The notes: generated by a model not told the origin, from the sequence alone. DNA of 60,000 nucleotides from Symsagittifera roscoffensis (GCF_963678635.1 NC_087070.1:43262988-43322987), one strand, 5' to 3'; shown: positions 22,549-33,985, numbered from the stretch's first letter. Numbers and translations are program-made.

Positions 22549-23347
22549 ACTGTCCGTATGACAAGTACTCCAAATTCTTCGTCATCTTTTTGCATTTTTG
22601 TATCGAATTGTTTGAAGTCATATGAATTGTCAGTTTGGTTAACCATAGCCCTCCTGTAATACTTTGCAAAATTACCTCTTCCACTACAATTGTTACAAAT
22701 TATATTCTTTTCTGGATAATTCTCCTTATGGTTTGGCTTCAACCAATTACCACAATTATGACATTTGTCTGGTATTCGCCCCTTTATGTCATTCACTGGT
22801 TTTCTTTTGATGTAACCTTGTGGGTTTTTTCCGTTGGTATCTGTCTCCCTTGGTGAAACTTGTTTCGTCCGAACTTTGAGACGCCACCACTCACCCGTTT
22901 GTACAATATCTCTCCCGCGATCGACTCGTCCTTGAGGCCAAAATCCCAGCCTTTGGCTAGGTCACAAAGAGCTCTAAAACACTGCTACACCATTATTTCG
23001 CTGCTTACGTCCACGCAGGATGAACCTACTGTTGGTAACATTTGGTTCCCGAAAGAACGCATCTGTTGAAAATCTAAAACTCGGCAAAGTTAATATCCAT
23101 AATTTTGCTATTGGGATATTTCTGATGGAAGTATCGTTGCCCCTGCTTCCCCAACGATAATGACATCTTCGACTTTAGTCGCTTGCTTGCCTCTCCTCTC
23201 GTGCTTCCGCGAAAGAATCGTTTCTCTCCATCCGAGCGACGAGTTTCTTCCTCTCCAGACTATTATTGCTTCTGCATTACCAGCTTCTCTGTCAGCTCGC
23301 GTCTGTGCATCTTTCGTACCCGCCGGGTCTTCCGATGTCGGATACAC
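22479..23347 (-). pseudogene. gag: Gypsy-2 copy A gag remnant
   Basis: N-terminal charged part at 23347-23108 and a nucleocapsid part near 22760-22640. The first knuckle reads CHNCGNWLKPNH; the second, CNNCSGRGNFAKYY, has lost its last His and Cys. Copy B (39631-40548) has a longer uninterrupted gag stretch with the same first knuckle. Confidence 0.7.
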
Positions 23348-23478
23348 GTTTTCTGGCCCGGTACTAACATCTTATAAAAAACCGATATCGATTTCCTGAA
23401 ATACCGGCGGTTCCTGAGATACTCCATGCCAAAATACACCTAGCCCACCGTAGCTTGATTCGGTAGCTGACTGCGTCA

Positions 23479-23694
23479 CGTGGAAATACTTCTAACGTCC
23501 GTATACTAATAAGTAGGACTTGATAAAACAGTTAAGAAATTTAGAGTTTCAATTCTCAAAGGACACGTTCGCCACCGGCGATCCGCAATTCCAAAGCTGT
23601 CTATAACGTTGACCTTGATCATGTTACATAAGTACCATACATAATAGTGTTCTCTAACATAATTTCCTTAACCAGTTAAACAGTCTCCAGTACA
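23479..23694 (-). repeat. Gypsy-2 copy A 5' LTR
   Basis: 216 bp, starting TGTACTGGAGACTG on the minus strand directly after the target duplication. Its first T provides the +6 base of the splice donor GTACGT of the neighbouring coding block. Confidence 0.9.
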
Positions 23695-23699
23695 CGTAC

Positions 23700-24307
23700 C
23701 TTTTTGACCATGAGAAGATTTGAGGTAGCAAGCTTCGTCTGTTGTCGACACTTCGTTCTCGAGAGGGGGCGAGGTACCCCCGTCACTGTTTTCCACTCTA
23801 AAGCTAAACTCGGGGTATTTACTCTGCTTCCCCCCTCCCCCGTCTCCGTTACGCCTGCCCGAGTTTCTCCCCGCCCGTGCCGATCTCGAGTTATCGTCTC
23901 GGTTTCTGTCCAAATCGTGATCGAATCTATTCGGATCTGAATCGTCGACGCATAAGAACTGCTCTTCATCTTGGGTGTCTTTCCTATGTTCGAAGTTGGA
24001 AAAACGAGGGATAAAACTGTTTCGTCTTCCGTGTGGTTTTAGTTTAGGACTTTGCACCTTCAGATTACTAACATTACTAGGCGATATTTGGTGCCTCGTA
24101 GCTTCTATGTTAGAATCGGTAGAGGTAGAATTCGTTTTCTGGAGCGTTGCCATTTCGAGCATGCTTTTGCATGCTGTGCCATTTGACCGGCTGGGGGCGA
24201 CAGAATAATAGTCAGAAGTTTTGTTGATTCCGTCGTTTGTGTTGTATTTTTGCATGGATTGATTGGGAGATGGGTAAATTGGTCCATTCATTTGCACGTC
24301 CAAGCAG
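23700..24307 (-). CDS. 608-bp coding exon, copy A (probable Kv channel tail)
   Basis: Minus-strand exon bounded by a good acceptor (TTATCTTTCAG|CTGC) and donor (AAAAAG|GTACGT). It enters in phase 2, ends in phase 1, and encodes about 202 residues without a stop. The product is hydrophilic and low-complexity: Asn/Ser/Thr-rich first half, a basic HGRRNSFIPRF patch, an acidic DEEQFLCVDDSD patch, then an Arg/Asp/Gly-rich part with GDGGGGK. No membrane segment or known domain. It differs from copy B at only 9 positions (5 amino-acid changes) with no indel, while flanking DNA differs several-fold more with indels. Assignment to the channel rests on strand, order and matching phase with the exon at 54854-55136; another gene is possible. 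Confidence 0.6.
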
Positions 24308-24633
24308 CTGAAAGATAACAAAACGTTCAAAATTTGAATTTTGTCTTAGGTTGTAACATTAGCTAAATTATATTTAGAATCCAGCACATATTTATTCCAG
24401 GCTACCCCATTTTGAAAAAATATTCTTTGAACTATTTCAGCTGAGTTGACTCTAAAAATACACCAAAACTGTTTTGATTGAAAATAAAAATGTATAAGTT
24501 ATGTAAATCAAAACAATTAATAATGAAAAATATGTTTTCAACAAAAAAAATAATGTCAGAAAAGACTCAAAACAACAAACAATCAAAAATTTACCAAAAC
24601 CTTATTGCACACAGATCCCTATTGCACAGTTAA
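24308..24633. other. Intron sequence upstream of the 608-bp exon, copy A
   Basis: Polypyrimidine-bearing intron end plus AT-rich sequence shared with 41304-41638. The right end carries the target duplication AGTTAA (24628-24633) of the next element. Confidence 0.6.
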
Positions 24634-24813
24634 GGGGTACCGTGCAAACATCTGATATGTCAAGCATCCGAAAAACTAAATGCAAACATCTTAACGAGCT
24701 GCAAACATCTTAAACCGAATGCGAAAACCAGCTTAACTAGGGCAAACATCCGATATTTTTATAAGTAGGGCAAACATCCTATTTCTATTGTTCGCTTAAA
24801 AGATTAAGTTAAG

Positions 24814-24909
24814 TTAAGACCATTTATCCACGAGAGAAAGGACCAAGATACGAGTTGTACAGCTTCTCACGGCAAACCGCTGTTATGCCCCTGCTTAAGA
24901 ACTACAAGA
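24814..24909 (-). mobile_element. Truncated SINE, copy A
   Basis: Inverted 3' part of the SINE at 14390-14614 (TTAAGACCATTTATCCACG... to CCCCTGCTTAAGAACTACA). The tRNA-like head is missing. Shared with copy B, so older than the duplication. Confidence 0.75.
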
Positions 24910-25298
24910 TGCTGTTTTAGCATATTTTTAATTACAAACCACTGCAAATTTGCCAAACACTGAACCAATATGAGTTTTTGTCAATAACATGAGACTCTTA
25001 TGAGTCTTGATACTAATTTTATAAAGTTTTTGCTGAGTTCTTTTGGTTTGCTCATAAAGGTAGTACTGGGTCCAAAAAAGATTTTTGACGTTTAGTAATA
25101 AAGCGCAACATACTTAAAATCCCGGGTCGACCTCAATAGACCAAAAATGCTTGTCATACAATTCTATAAACTAAGTCTATGAAAAAATATTAGTCAAGCA
25201 AATTTCAAACATTGTGCTAAAATGGTGTAATCGAATTTTCTTCTTGCTTTGGCATAAAAGTCGGTGTATCGTCCTAAGAGAAGAAAAACTTTTTGTCA

Positions 25299-25354
25299 AA
25301 AAATGCTAATCATATAATTTCCAGATATGGAAATTGTATGACTAGCATTTTTTT
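25299..25354. repeat. Hairpin of the AATGCTAGTCATA family
   Basis: Near-perfect inverted repeat with arms of about 25 bp around AGATAT; arms read AAAAATGCTAATCATA and, inverted, AAAAAATGCTAGTCATA. Single copies of this motif occur at 25146, 42136, 42295, 42958 and 49249. Confidence 0.7.
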
Positions 25355-25862
25355 TGATGGCGACAACAAAAAATTTTCTAAGTAATTTTGAAATGCCCCC
25401 CCCCCCCAAAAAAAAAATTTTTGCCTCAATTTTTTTTCAACCGCAAATCGAATTTTGTACTCGAGCAAACATTTTCCAAACAAAATGACTTCTTTCCGTT
25501 TCTCTGAGAAATTTTTTTTCAAAAACGCTCAAAACTTTTATTTCTTTTGTATGGCATGTTTATGTATGCCTTGATTAATGTCTGATACTTTGAAAACTTA
25601 AATTTTGATGATAGTCATTTTTGAAAATTTTCGCCAAAGTTGAAAAGTTTAATGTTTTCAGTATATAATTTGTATAAGAAAACTTTTGTACAATTCAAAT
25701 TGTTTCTAATACATTGTAAATGCAACAATAGGAAATCTTTGATTACTCTAGTTTTGAGTAAACTATGGTTTTTGTCTCTTTGATAAACTTTTGAGCAAAT
25801 TTTGAGAAATTTGAGACGCAATGTGGAAAATTGTAGGAATTCAACGTATTAGTACGCAATTA

Positions 25863-26021
25863 AGATCTTGTTAACTATCCCCCCTTTTGCAATAGGGAGG
25901 GGGGAACAGTTAACAAGGTACAAATTCGCATTAGCTTAACTGTTCAATTCTTTCTTTATAGGGGGGGGGGGGGGGGGAATATTCGTTACAAGGTACCATA
26001 GGGGGATAATTAACAAAATCC
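25863..26021. mobile_element. Short TIR element (MITE-like), copy A
   Basis: About 159 bp. The left end AGATCTTGTTAACTATCCCC and the right end GGGGGATAATTAACAAAATC are inverted repeats. 25867-25917 also folds on its own (CTTGTTAACT...AGTTAACAAG). A G run of about 17 lies at 25962-25978. The better preserved version is in copy B. Confidence 0.65.
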
Positions 26022-26189
26022 CTCAGTTATTTTAGAACTCATTTGCATGCTATTTTGCAAGCTGTTAAACGGTCTCTGTCTTTTTTTTTAAATGCTTACG
26101 TCAATTTATTACGTAATTATTATATAAGTTCGGATGTTTGACATAGCGGATGTTTGACCTAACAGATGTTTGCACCAGACCCCAGTTAA

Positions 26190-27539
26190 GAGTCTCTGAT
26201 TTGTTTGACAAGACTACCCAATTCCTTAGATTGATACTGCAATATCTAAGAAAGCTTTACTCTAACGAGACAACCTGATTGACAACCTGATGCTCACAAG
26301 TTTTCGTTTCATATGATTTTTATTAAGAACTGTGTAATAGAACATCGCTTTTGTGCAGTTGGTAAATTGAAGAAGTTGCTTAATCGTCACTTCAACCCTA
26401 CTAGTTCTCGTTTTCTGTAAATTATTTGCAACATTAAATTTTGTTGTTCTTGAAAAACTTTAGACACTGATATCTATATGGCTACGTGCAGTTGTACCTG
26501 AGAACTCCGGCTCCATAAAACAGTTTTATTTATTTTTGTATACTCATTTATATTGTGCAACGAACAACACATTTCTGGTTTGATGGTAAAATGAGATGAT
26601 TTTATCGCACTTATTCCTTACATTTCGGATAAAAAAAACTTGATATGTGATCAGCTTGCATTTGTAATTTTTTAACATTTTCTGTTTTTAGCTTTTGCCT
26701 TCGAAGTTTATGATTTGTTTTGTATGATAATACCAAGTGTAAAGAGTGTATTATACGGTATTGCTTATTTTTATACCATCTGCGCAAAAAAAAGAGATTA
26801 CTGATGTTACGCCGAAAGAAAAAAGCTCCTAATACTGATCATCGGAGGGGTCTAGTTTTCTTTTTTCTCCTAAATTCCTTTTCTCCGGAGTACTTCTTTT
26901 AACTGAAAAATAAAAACACGAAAACGGAACACTTGATTAAAATAGTAACTTTTTTGTTTAAAAAAGTGAGAGTGTTTTCCTTGCCAAACAATGAGCATTT
27001 TTTGAGCAAATATCGTTTGTGTATCCTTTTGGAGTGTTCAATTAAGGTTTGTATTCTTTGCTACTCAAATACTGTTTCATTAAATGTTACCAAGTTATTT
27101 TTTCCTTTGCGAAAGCAAGCATCACACGATCTGCAATTTTGGCTTTCCCGAATTGTAACTTCGAAAATCATTTTTTAGTTGAAACCACTGGAACAAAGTT
27201 GTTGAAGCAAAACAGTAAAAAAGAAATTGTCCTCGAGGGCAGCATTTTGTAAGGTTGGCCTCAAAAAGTTGAAGTTGGTGTTTCTAGTTTACTTAAAATC
27301 GGGTGAATTCTCCGAGATTTTTCTTTTTAGCAAGCTCTATCATTGATCATATTTTAAAAAAGTTATGATAAAACGAAGATGCTCCTGCAATGCATTTACG
27401 AGGCAAAAATTAACGTGTCCACGTTCGGCGATGAACCAATAGAGTTGTCGCAAAAACTAGATATTGATTGGTGAAAATACATAAAAGTAATCCTATTTAC
27501 GTATAAATCTCAAAAAACTGCCGCAGTAAGACTAACCAT
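26190..27539. other. Non-coding part of copy A
   Basis: AT-rich DNA matched by 43370-44719. Short frames at 26720, 26933 and 27049 are not kept intact in copy B, so I do not call genes. No RNA gene seen. Confidence 0.5.
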
Positions 27540-27720
27540 TGGTTTCTAAGCTAGCCCAAAATAGGCAATAATTTTAGCGCGAATAAGGGCAACAACACTT
27601 TTTGAATAATATTTAAAAAGTTGCACCAAAATGGTTAGTTAGTTAAAAATGGTTTTCTCTGAAGAAAAAAATCACCTTGAGCACAAATATTCTGTTACTT
27701 TCGTTAACAAAGCCGGAACA
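27540..27720 (+). repeat. R-family right-half fragment, copy A
   Basis: Ends ...TTGAGCACAAATATTCTGTTACTTTCGTTAACAAAGCCGGAACA, matching the right end of complete R-family copies. The left half is not recognisable. The copy B counterpart is about 44720-44900. Confidence 0.6.
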
Positions 27721-27790
27721 CAAAGCTACTGCAATGTCAAAAACCAAATTCTAACAATCTATCTCTGCACTCCGATTTAAAACAGAAACA

Positions 27791-28290
27791 AGACTGCTCG
27801 TATCAGGGTTAAACTCTGAATGTTCCGACTGCTTTTTAAGGTATGTGGAGCTGTATTGTCATGAAAAATTTAAATGTAATAAAATAAACCATTTTTTATT
27901 TGATTTTTTTAAAACCAAAATCGTCTCCCCCACCTATATAAAGTACAAAGTGATAGATTTCGCTTCTAGTAACAAATCAGTTATGGCAAATAAGCTTTCC
28001 TCAACCACTTTGGAACGATTTTTAAGACGGATTAATACTTCGCTTACGCGTTAAAAGCGCAAAATATATCGCGCGTAAATTGTCCCAAATTGACCAAAAT
28101 TGCAACCCCAATTACTTTACGAAAAATGATCACATGTAAAATATCTTTTCAAAATTAACAGGCAACAAAACCTTTTGACTGATGAAAAATTTCCGTCAAA
28201 AATGGCTAGTTAAGAATTCGAAGTTTGTCTGAAGAAAAAACCCACCCCGAGCACAAATATTCTATTACTTTTGTAGCGAAAGTCGGAACA
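27791..28290 (+). repeat. R-family copy with TIR, copy A
   Basis: The head AAGACTGCTCGTATCAGGG is followed by TGTTCCGACT (27821-27830). The right end is the exact inverse AGTCGGAACA (28281-28290), 470 bp apart. The centre carries TTCGCTTACGCGTTAAAAGC and ATCGCGCGTAAATTGTCCC. No protein is encoded. Repeated at 44971-45470 in copy B. Confidence 0.75.
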
Positions 28291-29275
28291 ACAACCGTAC
28301 TGTTCCCCAACTTCGCATCTTTATGAGATGATTAAAAACTTACCGTTTATTGACAAGTAACTATAGAAATAATTGGAAAACCAGCTGAAACTTTTATTGG
28401 AACTCAATGCAATGGAATCGGGAAGAAAAATTACAAAAATTATCTAATAACTTGAAGAAATAACTCAGCAAATTGACACAACTGTATTTTTTTTACAGGA
28501 TTTCTTTGTTATAGACAAAGCAGCATCGGGATATAATGATCAGGATGATACAAAGTCGCTGGAAAACAAAATGAAACAATCACGAAAAATAACAAAAAAA
28601 ACATAAGACAACCCCATCAAGAAGAAATAGAAAAATACAAAAAAAAAATTTCGCACCCATACTTCCAAAAAAACTTCGAAGTACGAAGCTCGTCAAAATT
28701 TTGAATACAGCTTATATGAATTTCAAATCAATCATTGAGAGGATTAATAACACTGCAAAATTTTATTTTCAGTTTAAAGAAAACACTTTAAAAAACTTGA
28801 AAATCAATGAAACGGCATACAAGTCAAACAAAAATTAATGTAAATTAACTGGTTATCAATTTACAAGGATGATTAAAATTAGTATAAATACTCAACCTAT
28901 TTATCTTCAGCTGCCTGAAACGCTTTTTGAAAATTTTCAATGCAGTAATAAAAATTTCGCGCGAGTAAAATCTCTACCGGATCAAAGCTCACAAAGTTAC
29001 TTTTGGAACTACTATTTAAAAATAAACATCGGGTTACATGGACCTTTAGCTAGTTGGAAAGAGTTTAATCAAATTATAGTAGTCATGACACTAATCCAGA
29101 TAATTTTCACAATTAAAATGACAAAAAACATCAACATTTAAATCAAGTTGCGTAGGGTATAGAGGGGTTAACCGGTTATTAAAGTTTTAACAAAGATAAA
29201 TTTTTTATAAGGATAAATCGATTTAACGACACAGTTGAAAATTTTTAAATTAAAATAAAGAAAAAAAGAGGGGCC
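28291..29275. other. Non-coding part of copy A
   Basis: AT-rich; a 90-codon frame at 28869-29141 is broken by a frameshift in copy B (near 46056), so it is probably not a gene. Confidence 0.5.
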
Positions 29276-29530
29276 TTCAACAGTGCCGAAGTGTAACAGT
29301 TCCGAAAAAGAATTTAATGTTCAACAGTGCCAAAAATTGTCAATTTTTGGCACTGTTGAACAACTTTTCAATTTCGGCACTGTTGAACAATTTTTCATTT
29401 TCGGCACTGTTGAACAACTTTTCATTTTTGGCACTGTTGAACAAATTTTCTTTTTCGGCACTGTTGAACAACTTTTCATTTTCGACACTGTTGAACAACT
29501 TTTCATTTTCGGCACTGTTGTACTTCCCCA
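29276..29530. repeat. 27-bp minisatellite with palindromic head, copy A
   Basis: About seven direct 27-bp units (GGCACTGTTGAACAACTTTT plus CATTTTC). At the left end the motif is also present inverted: 29318-29339 and 29341-29362 are exact inverted repeats of 22 bp around a single T. Because 27 is a multiple of 3 and the unit lacks stops, several frames stay open (for example 29283-29669, repeating GTVEQLFIF), which should not be read as a gene. Confidence 0.9.
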
Positions 29531-30323
29531 AAAAGGCAGTGTCTTAAAATTCAACTCGTGCAACTTGTTTTTTTTAAACTCAGGTTACCAGCTGCAATCG
29601 AGTTTTATTCTATCATTTTCAACGGATCTTCTCCTTCTTAAACCAAACAAAGAAAATTTAAAAATTTAATCGAAAAAAAATTATTCAAATCAGTTTTTTT
29701 AGGTAAATCGCTTTTATTCCAACCCTGCTCCCTGCTCCTAACCAATCAGAGTTCACAATTTTAAAATTGAACGTCCTAAAACTACTTACTAAGAAAATTT
29801 AACGGGAAAAATTTGTACTTTATTCAAAATGAGAAGTTTCTTATATAAAGAACTTACGCTTTATATTTTTTAGGCAAAAAAAAATCAACAAACACGTACA
29901 TTTGACCGATGAACTACGAAAAAAAGTTTTTAAAAAAGATAATACTACCAACTAATCTTTTCTTCGACTAAAAGCGATGCTTGTCACACAAGAACGACGC
30001 CAATTTTTTCTAGCAAAAAACTATTGGACCAATTAAAATAAGAAAATTTATCTACCCTGATTATTTATACCAATAATCGAATAAACCGCTCGTTGAGCCA
30101 AAGGAATGAGAAGGAGTCACACATTGCTACTTAATTTGCCGAAATATTTTTAGCAAAATAACACTTTAGTCATGAATTTACAAAACAGCAGAATCGACAT
30201 CCGCTAAATCAAAAATAACACCATTCAATCTTTTTAATGTAAAACCTTAATTCAGTAATTGCCGATCGACAATTTTCTTAAAATTTTTCACTTAATCTTT
30301 CAAAATGTTTTCATCACATTTTT
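29531..30323. other. Non-coding part of copy A
   Basis: AT-rich and shared with 46751-47545. Nothing further seen. Confidence 0.5.
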
Positions 30324-30900
30324 AGCAAGACTGCTCGCATCAAGGTGACGCCCTGAAGATGCCTATTGAGTGTGTAGCAACCTGCATGCGTACCTCTTCC
30401 TGGCATGCGCAATTTAAAAACTTACTCACTTTAATGAGGCAAGCATCAGTTTGAAAATTACTTGCAAATATATCAAACAAACTCAATTCCGAATGTGCTG
30501 ATAGCCTCATGTCAAACGGCAAGCTCCTAAATGTCTATGCAGCGGTGTTCGGTTTGAAAAAAAAATCAATTTTATAAAATATGGAAAAAATTTTTATTTT
30601 TTTTTTGAAAATCGTCCACCACACGCTATGCATATGTAACAAAGTATTAAACAGACCAACTAGCACGCCTCATTTCAATTTGGAGCGATTTATAAGACGT
30701 TTCAACTGTGCTACGCGGCTTATGTGTTAGTAGCACGAATCATTTTCGCTCGTTAATTACCCTAAATTGGTGAAATTGAAACCACAAAACTTCACAAAAA
30801 AAAACGATAAAAAGTGTAATTTATCTTTATAATTTGAACTCAGAATTAGAATTTTTATCGCTTTGATATGAGAACTTTGCCATAATTTCTTAGTTAAGGT
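30324..30900 (+). repeat. R-family diverged copy, copy A
   Basis: The head AGCAAGACTGCTCGCATCAAG is followed by a diverged centre (CTGTGCTACGCGGCTTATGTG; TTTCGCTCGTTAATTACCC). The copy B match is 47546-48130. Confidence 0.55.
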
Positions 30901-31497
30901 ACTAAAAGCCAACTTTCAATCGCATTCTAACACACCATACAATTTATATGTGTTCTTTCTTTTTCTGAAAAATTTTTAAAAGTCAATAGCAATTTCACTC
31001 CTTGCCATGTAAACAATCCTGCTTAATTTTTTATTTGATGCACAAGAAATTATCAGCGCTTCACTGATCCCAGTACCATTTGTTATATCACCATCAATGA
31101 AAAGTTCACGATATGCTTTAATCACATTTAGATAAAAAACTAACTATTGTTTTGCTTAAAAATAAATTCTATCAAGCGTTTTTTTCACTACAACATCCAC
31201 AATTTTAAGGGACAGTTTAACGATGAAGATTTTTTGCAACTTATGTTCAAATTGTTTTTTGAACAAAAAATCATGATTCCAATTTGAATACACAAAACCA
31301 AGTCTCTCAACAACATCCTCAGCATCTTTTGTCACAAAAAATGTGGTATTTTCAAAATCTTATTAAAAGATGACACAAAAAAAATAGTAGATAAAATTAT
31401 TTTACCTTATGCAAATGAAGAATTAAATTGCGATCCAACCACGGCGCAATTGTAACCACATTTCACAATTACTTTGATTCAAATTTATTGAAGGAAA
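30901..31497. other. Non-coding end of copy A
   Basis: AT-rich; the last 70 bases before the gap match 48629-48698 exactly or nearly so. Confidence 0.5.
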
Positions 31498-31697
31498 NNN
31501 NNNNNNNNNNNNNNNNNNNNNNNNNNNNNNNNNNNNNNNNNNNNNNNNNNNNNNNNNNNNNNNNNNNNNNNNNNNNNNNNNNNNNNNNNNNNNNNNNNNN
31601 NNNNNNNNNNNNNNNNNNNNNNNNNNNNNNNNNNNNNNNNNNNNNNNNNNNNNNNNNNNNNNNNNNNNNNNNNNNNNNNNNNNNNNNNNNNNNNNNN
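31498..31697. other. Assembly gap (200 N) at the A/B border
   Basis: Exactly 200 N. It hides the right end of copy A and thus the duplication junction. Confidence 0.99.
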
Positions 31698-31978
31698 GTC
31701 GTCATAGTGTACAATAGGACATCGATTAGAATTTCGTACAATAAAACGATTAAGTACTTGCGACAACCCAAATCTTTGTGCTGTATAGCGTTAGTTAGTT
31801 GGTGTAGTGCACTTGTTTAAATTTCGTCATCTTTGGTTTTGCGATATGGTTTCTTAAGGTGCTAGTACAGTTATAAAAGCATAGGGAGGAGGGCGTGTTC
31901 GTCAACGCAGGAGTCGCGTTGAATTTGGGGTTAATGATTATCTGAACTGTTTCAATGGAAGAATGGGAATTTTCGGCG
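31698..31978. other. Unique spacer between copies A and B
   Basis: 281 bp not seen elsewhere in the window. It contains no supported gene; it ends at the first base of homology to copy A. Confidence 0.6.
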
Positions 31979-32739
31979 CATTGCAGTCTTTCGGCGCGCA
32001 ATTTACCTCAAATAGATCTCTCATCGAGCAATCATGGAGTTTCATCCATTATAATGAACTTCTGAAACAAAGTGTTTCATTATATTCCATTAAAAAAATA
32101 CAATTTAGACCACGATTAAATTTTGTTTTTATCGTTCAAATTTGAAAGAAAAATAATCCATTATAGTCTATTAGAATCGATCGTAATTCACTGTTTTTAG
32201 TTCTGAAATCGATTCTTTTTGACAAGATAGTCCATTATAATGTATTATTTTTGGAATAAAAATTCTTTATAATCGATAATAAATGATTTTCTTTACACAA
32301 AAAAAGTTGATTGTTCTGCAGAAATCTTGCAAGATTTGCAAAAACTTCTATGATATCAATCCCCCTGTTTTCGACGGCACTCCCCCACCCTAGTTTGCTA
32401 AATTGTATTATATTGACAAAAAAAATGTTAGGACTAAAATCCACTTTTATTGTTTTATAATCGAATGTTTTATAATTTTACAGATACTGATTGTAAAACG
32501 ACAATATAATTGTTTATGATCCAAAGGCGTTTGCTGTGCGAATTGAAAATTAACCTGATTTGCACTTGAAACATTTTCTAAAATGTTTTTATCAATTAAT
32601 TTTGAAGAAGTTTCCCAACAATTTTGTCACATTTGGTAGCAGTTTCATCGGTCAGCATATGTCGGTTAGTACAAGGATTATATGAACGACAAATGTTGGC
32701 CGTATTTAAGACCTGATGGAAAAATACATTTCGAAAGCA

Positions 32740-33985
32740 ATTTTTTTTATCTAGAGCTGAAATTCATGCAATCGAATCTGATTTGCTAATTTCAGCTAAT
32801 CAAATTCAAGCAATGTAGTCAGGTATTCCGATCAAATATTCCAGCAGATAAAGGTCCAGCCAAAAATCCCAACAAGGTGGAATTTTGAAAAATAATTAGA
32901 ATAGCTTCGAGTCACTTGTGAAACCTTGCCCAGACAAGAACAGTTCAATAAAATGACTTGACAAAACAAAAAGTCTGATTAATTTTCATAAGTTTGGATA
33001 ATCTAAAACTTATAAATTATAGTTTTTATAAGTTTCTGGAAAAATTGTATCTGCTTAAAATTTTCATTAAAGCGGCGTAAAATATTGTTTGAACTTAATT
33101 GGCTAAGTAGTCAGGCAGATTCAACCACATTAGTTTTAACTCAAGATTAATGGACCGAATAATGGAAAACTTTCAACCAATCAAAATTAGTAGAAGTTGG
33201 TATTCGCTGATTGGTTTTTACAATGAACAAAAAACAAAAATATCAGAAAAAAATAAAGCATGTTCAGTATAAGCAGATTCAATAATTTTGGTGATTTTTT
33301 TAAATCTTCAGCTAATAATCGCTATTGCGTTTTTTTGCAAAAATCTGCTTTTCTTCAATGGTTCTTTGATCTGGTAATGCTATAAAACCCTATTATATAG
33401 AACCTGCTTAGCTTATATTCAGTCGATATTAATTTTAACAGCCTGAATTTATTTGCTTGTTTGTAGATTTTTGAAATTTTTTTGAGGTTTTTGAATACTT
33501 AGTTCTAATTTGCTGAAATTCTACTATTCAATTACTCCAACAAGAGAAACACCACCCATTTAGTGCATAAAAGCCTAATAATCAATCGATAAGCAAAACT
33601 CAATTGCAGCATAAAGAATGGGTCTCATGCACAAAATGGCCCAAAATTTTACATCTCTTGAACTGAGTTTATGTGGAGGAATCTGATTGGCTAATATATC
33701 AAAAGAAAATATCAAATAAAGTTTCAGGCGAATAGAATCATCAGTCGAATTGGCGTACAAAATTCAGAACTTTTGCTTTGCCACGCCGTTTTAGTGACTC
33801 GAAGTTAACTTGATTTTTTTTTTACTTAAAGTAAGTTTCGTTTGTTTTTTCGGCGAATATTTTTATCTGCTGAAATTTTTGGTCGGGATTTCTGACCGTG
33901 TTCTTTGAAATCGATTGGCAAAAATAGCCAGTCAGATCAGATCGCACAAATTTCAGCTTCAGATACAAAAAGAAAACATTTTGGG
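32740..33985. mobile_element. Foldback-like element, copy B
   Basis: Counterpart of 15155-16375 with inverted arms at about 32745-32930 and 33790-33985. The right arm has a block TGACCGTGTTCTTTGAAATC that copy A lacks. Confidence 0.5.

Larger units (their letters stand above)
19027..23694 (-). mobile_element. Gypsy-2 copy A, LTR retrotransposon at a splice donor
   Basis: Minus-strand element of 4,668 bp with short LTRs. Target duplication GTACG lies on both sides (minus strand; 23695-23699 and 19022-19026). After the 5' LTR is a primer site, TGACGCAGTCAGC here and intact TGGCGCAGTCAGC in copy B. A purine tract GGGGAGGGGGAG precedes the 3' LTR. Gag, RT, RNase H and integrase remnants appear in that order. 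The upstream target duplication is the GT donor of the 608-bp exon block. The insertion is shared with copy B, so it predates the duplication. Confidence 0.92.
24634..26183. mobile_element. TIR element with GCAAACATC subterminal repeats, copy A
   Basis: 1,550 bp. The left end starts GGGGTACCGTGCAAACATCT and the right end, inverted, starts GGGGTCTGGTGCAAACATCT; similarity continues over about 37 bp. AGTTAA flanks both sides (24628-24633; 26184-26189). Inside the left end GCAAACATC recurs about six times at roughly 30-bp steps (24643-24790), and three GATGTTTG copies mark the right end, like transposase-binding repeats. No transposase is encoded, so it would be non-autonomous. A SINE fragment, a hairpin and a MITE are nested inside. 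Confidence 0.75.
14167..31497. repeat. Tandem duplication copy A (about 17.3 kb)
   Basis: Aligns in the same orientation to 31979-48698. Homology starts at CATTGC(T/A)GTCTTTCGGCGCGC and still holds where the gap begins at 31498. By eye, non-coding parts differ by about 4-6 percent with frequent small indels. Differences of note: a SINE at 14390 is only in A; a roughly 0.7-kb integrase segment of Gypsy-2 is only in A; about 165 bp near 42836 are only in B. The right end of A lies in the gap. Confidence 0.95.

Noticed and set aside
28180-28215. Hammerhead ribozyme core (CTGATGA) in an R-family copy
   Set aside because: The required GAAA and paired stems are not present at the right spacing.
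28869-29141. 90-codon frame in copy A
   Set aside because: A one-base deletion in copy B breaks it; the composition is AT-rich background.
29283-29669. 128-codon frame with repeated GTVEQLFIF
   Set aside because: Open only because the 27-bp unit is a multiple of three and lacks stops; both strands are open and unit number differs between copies.
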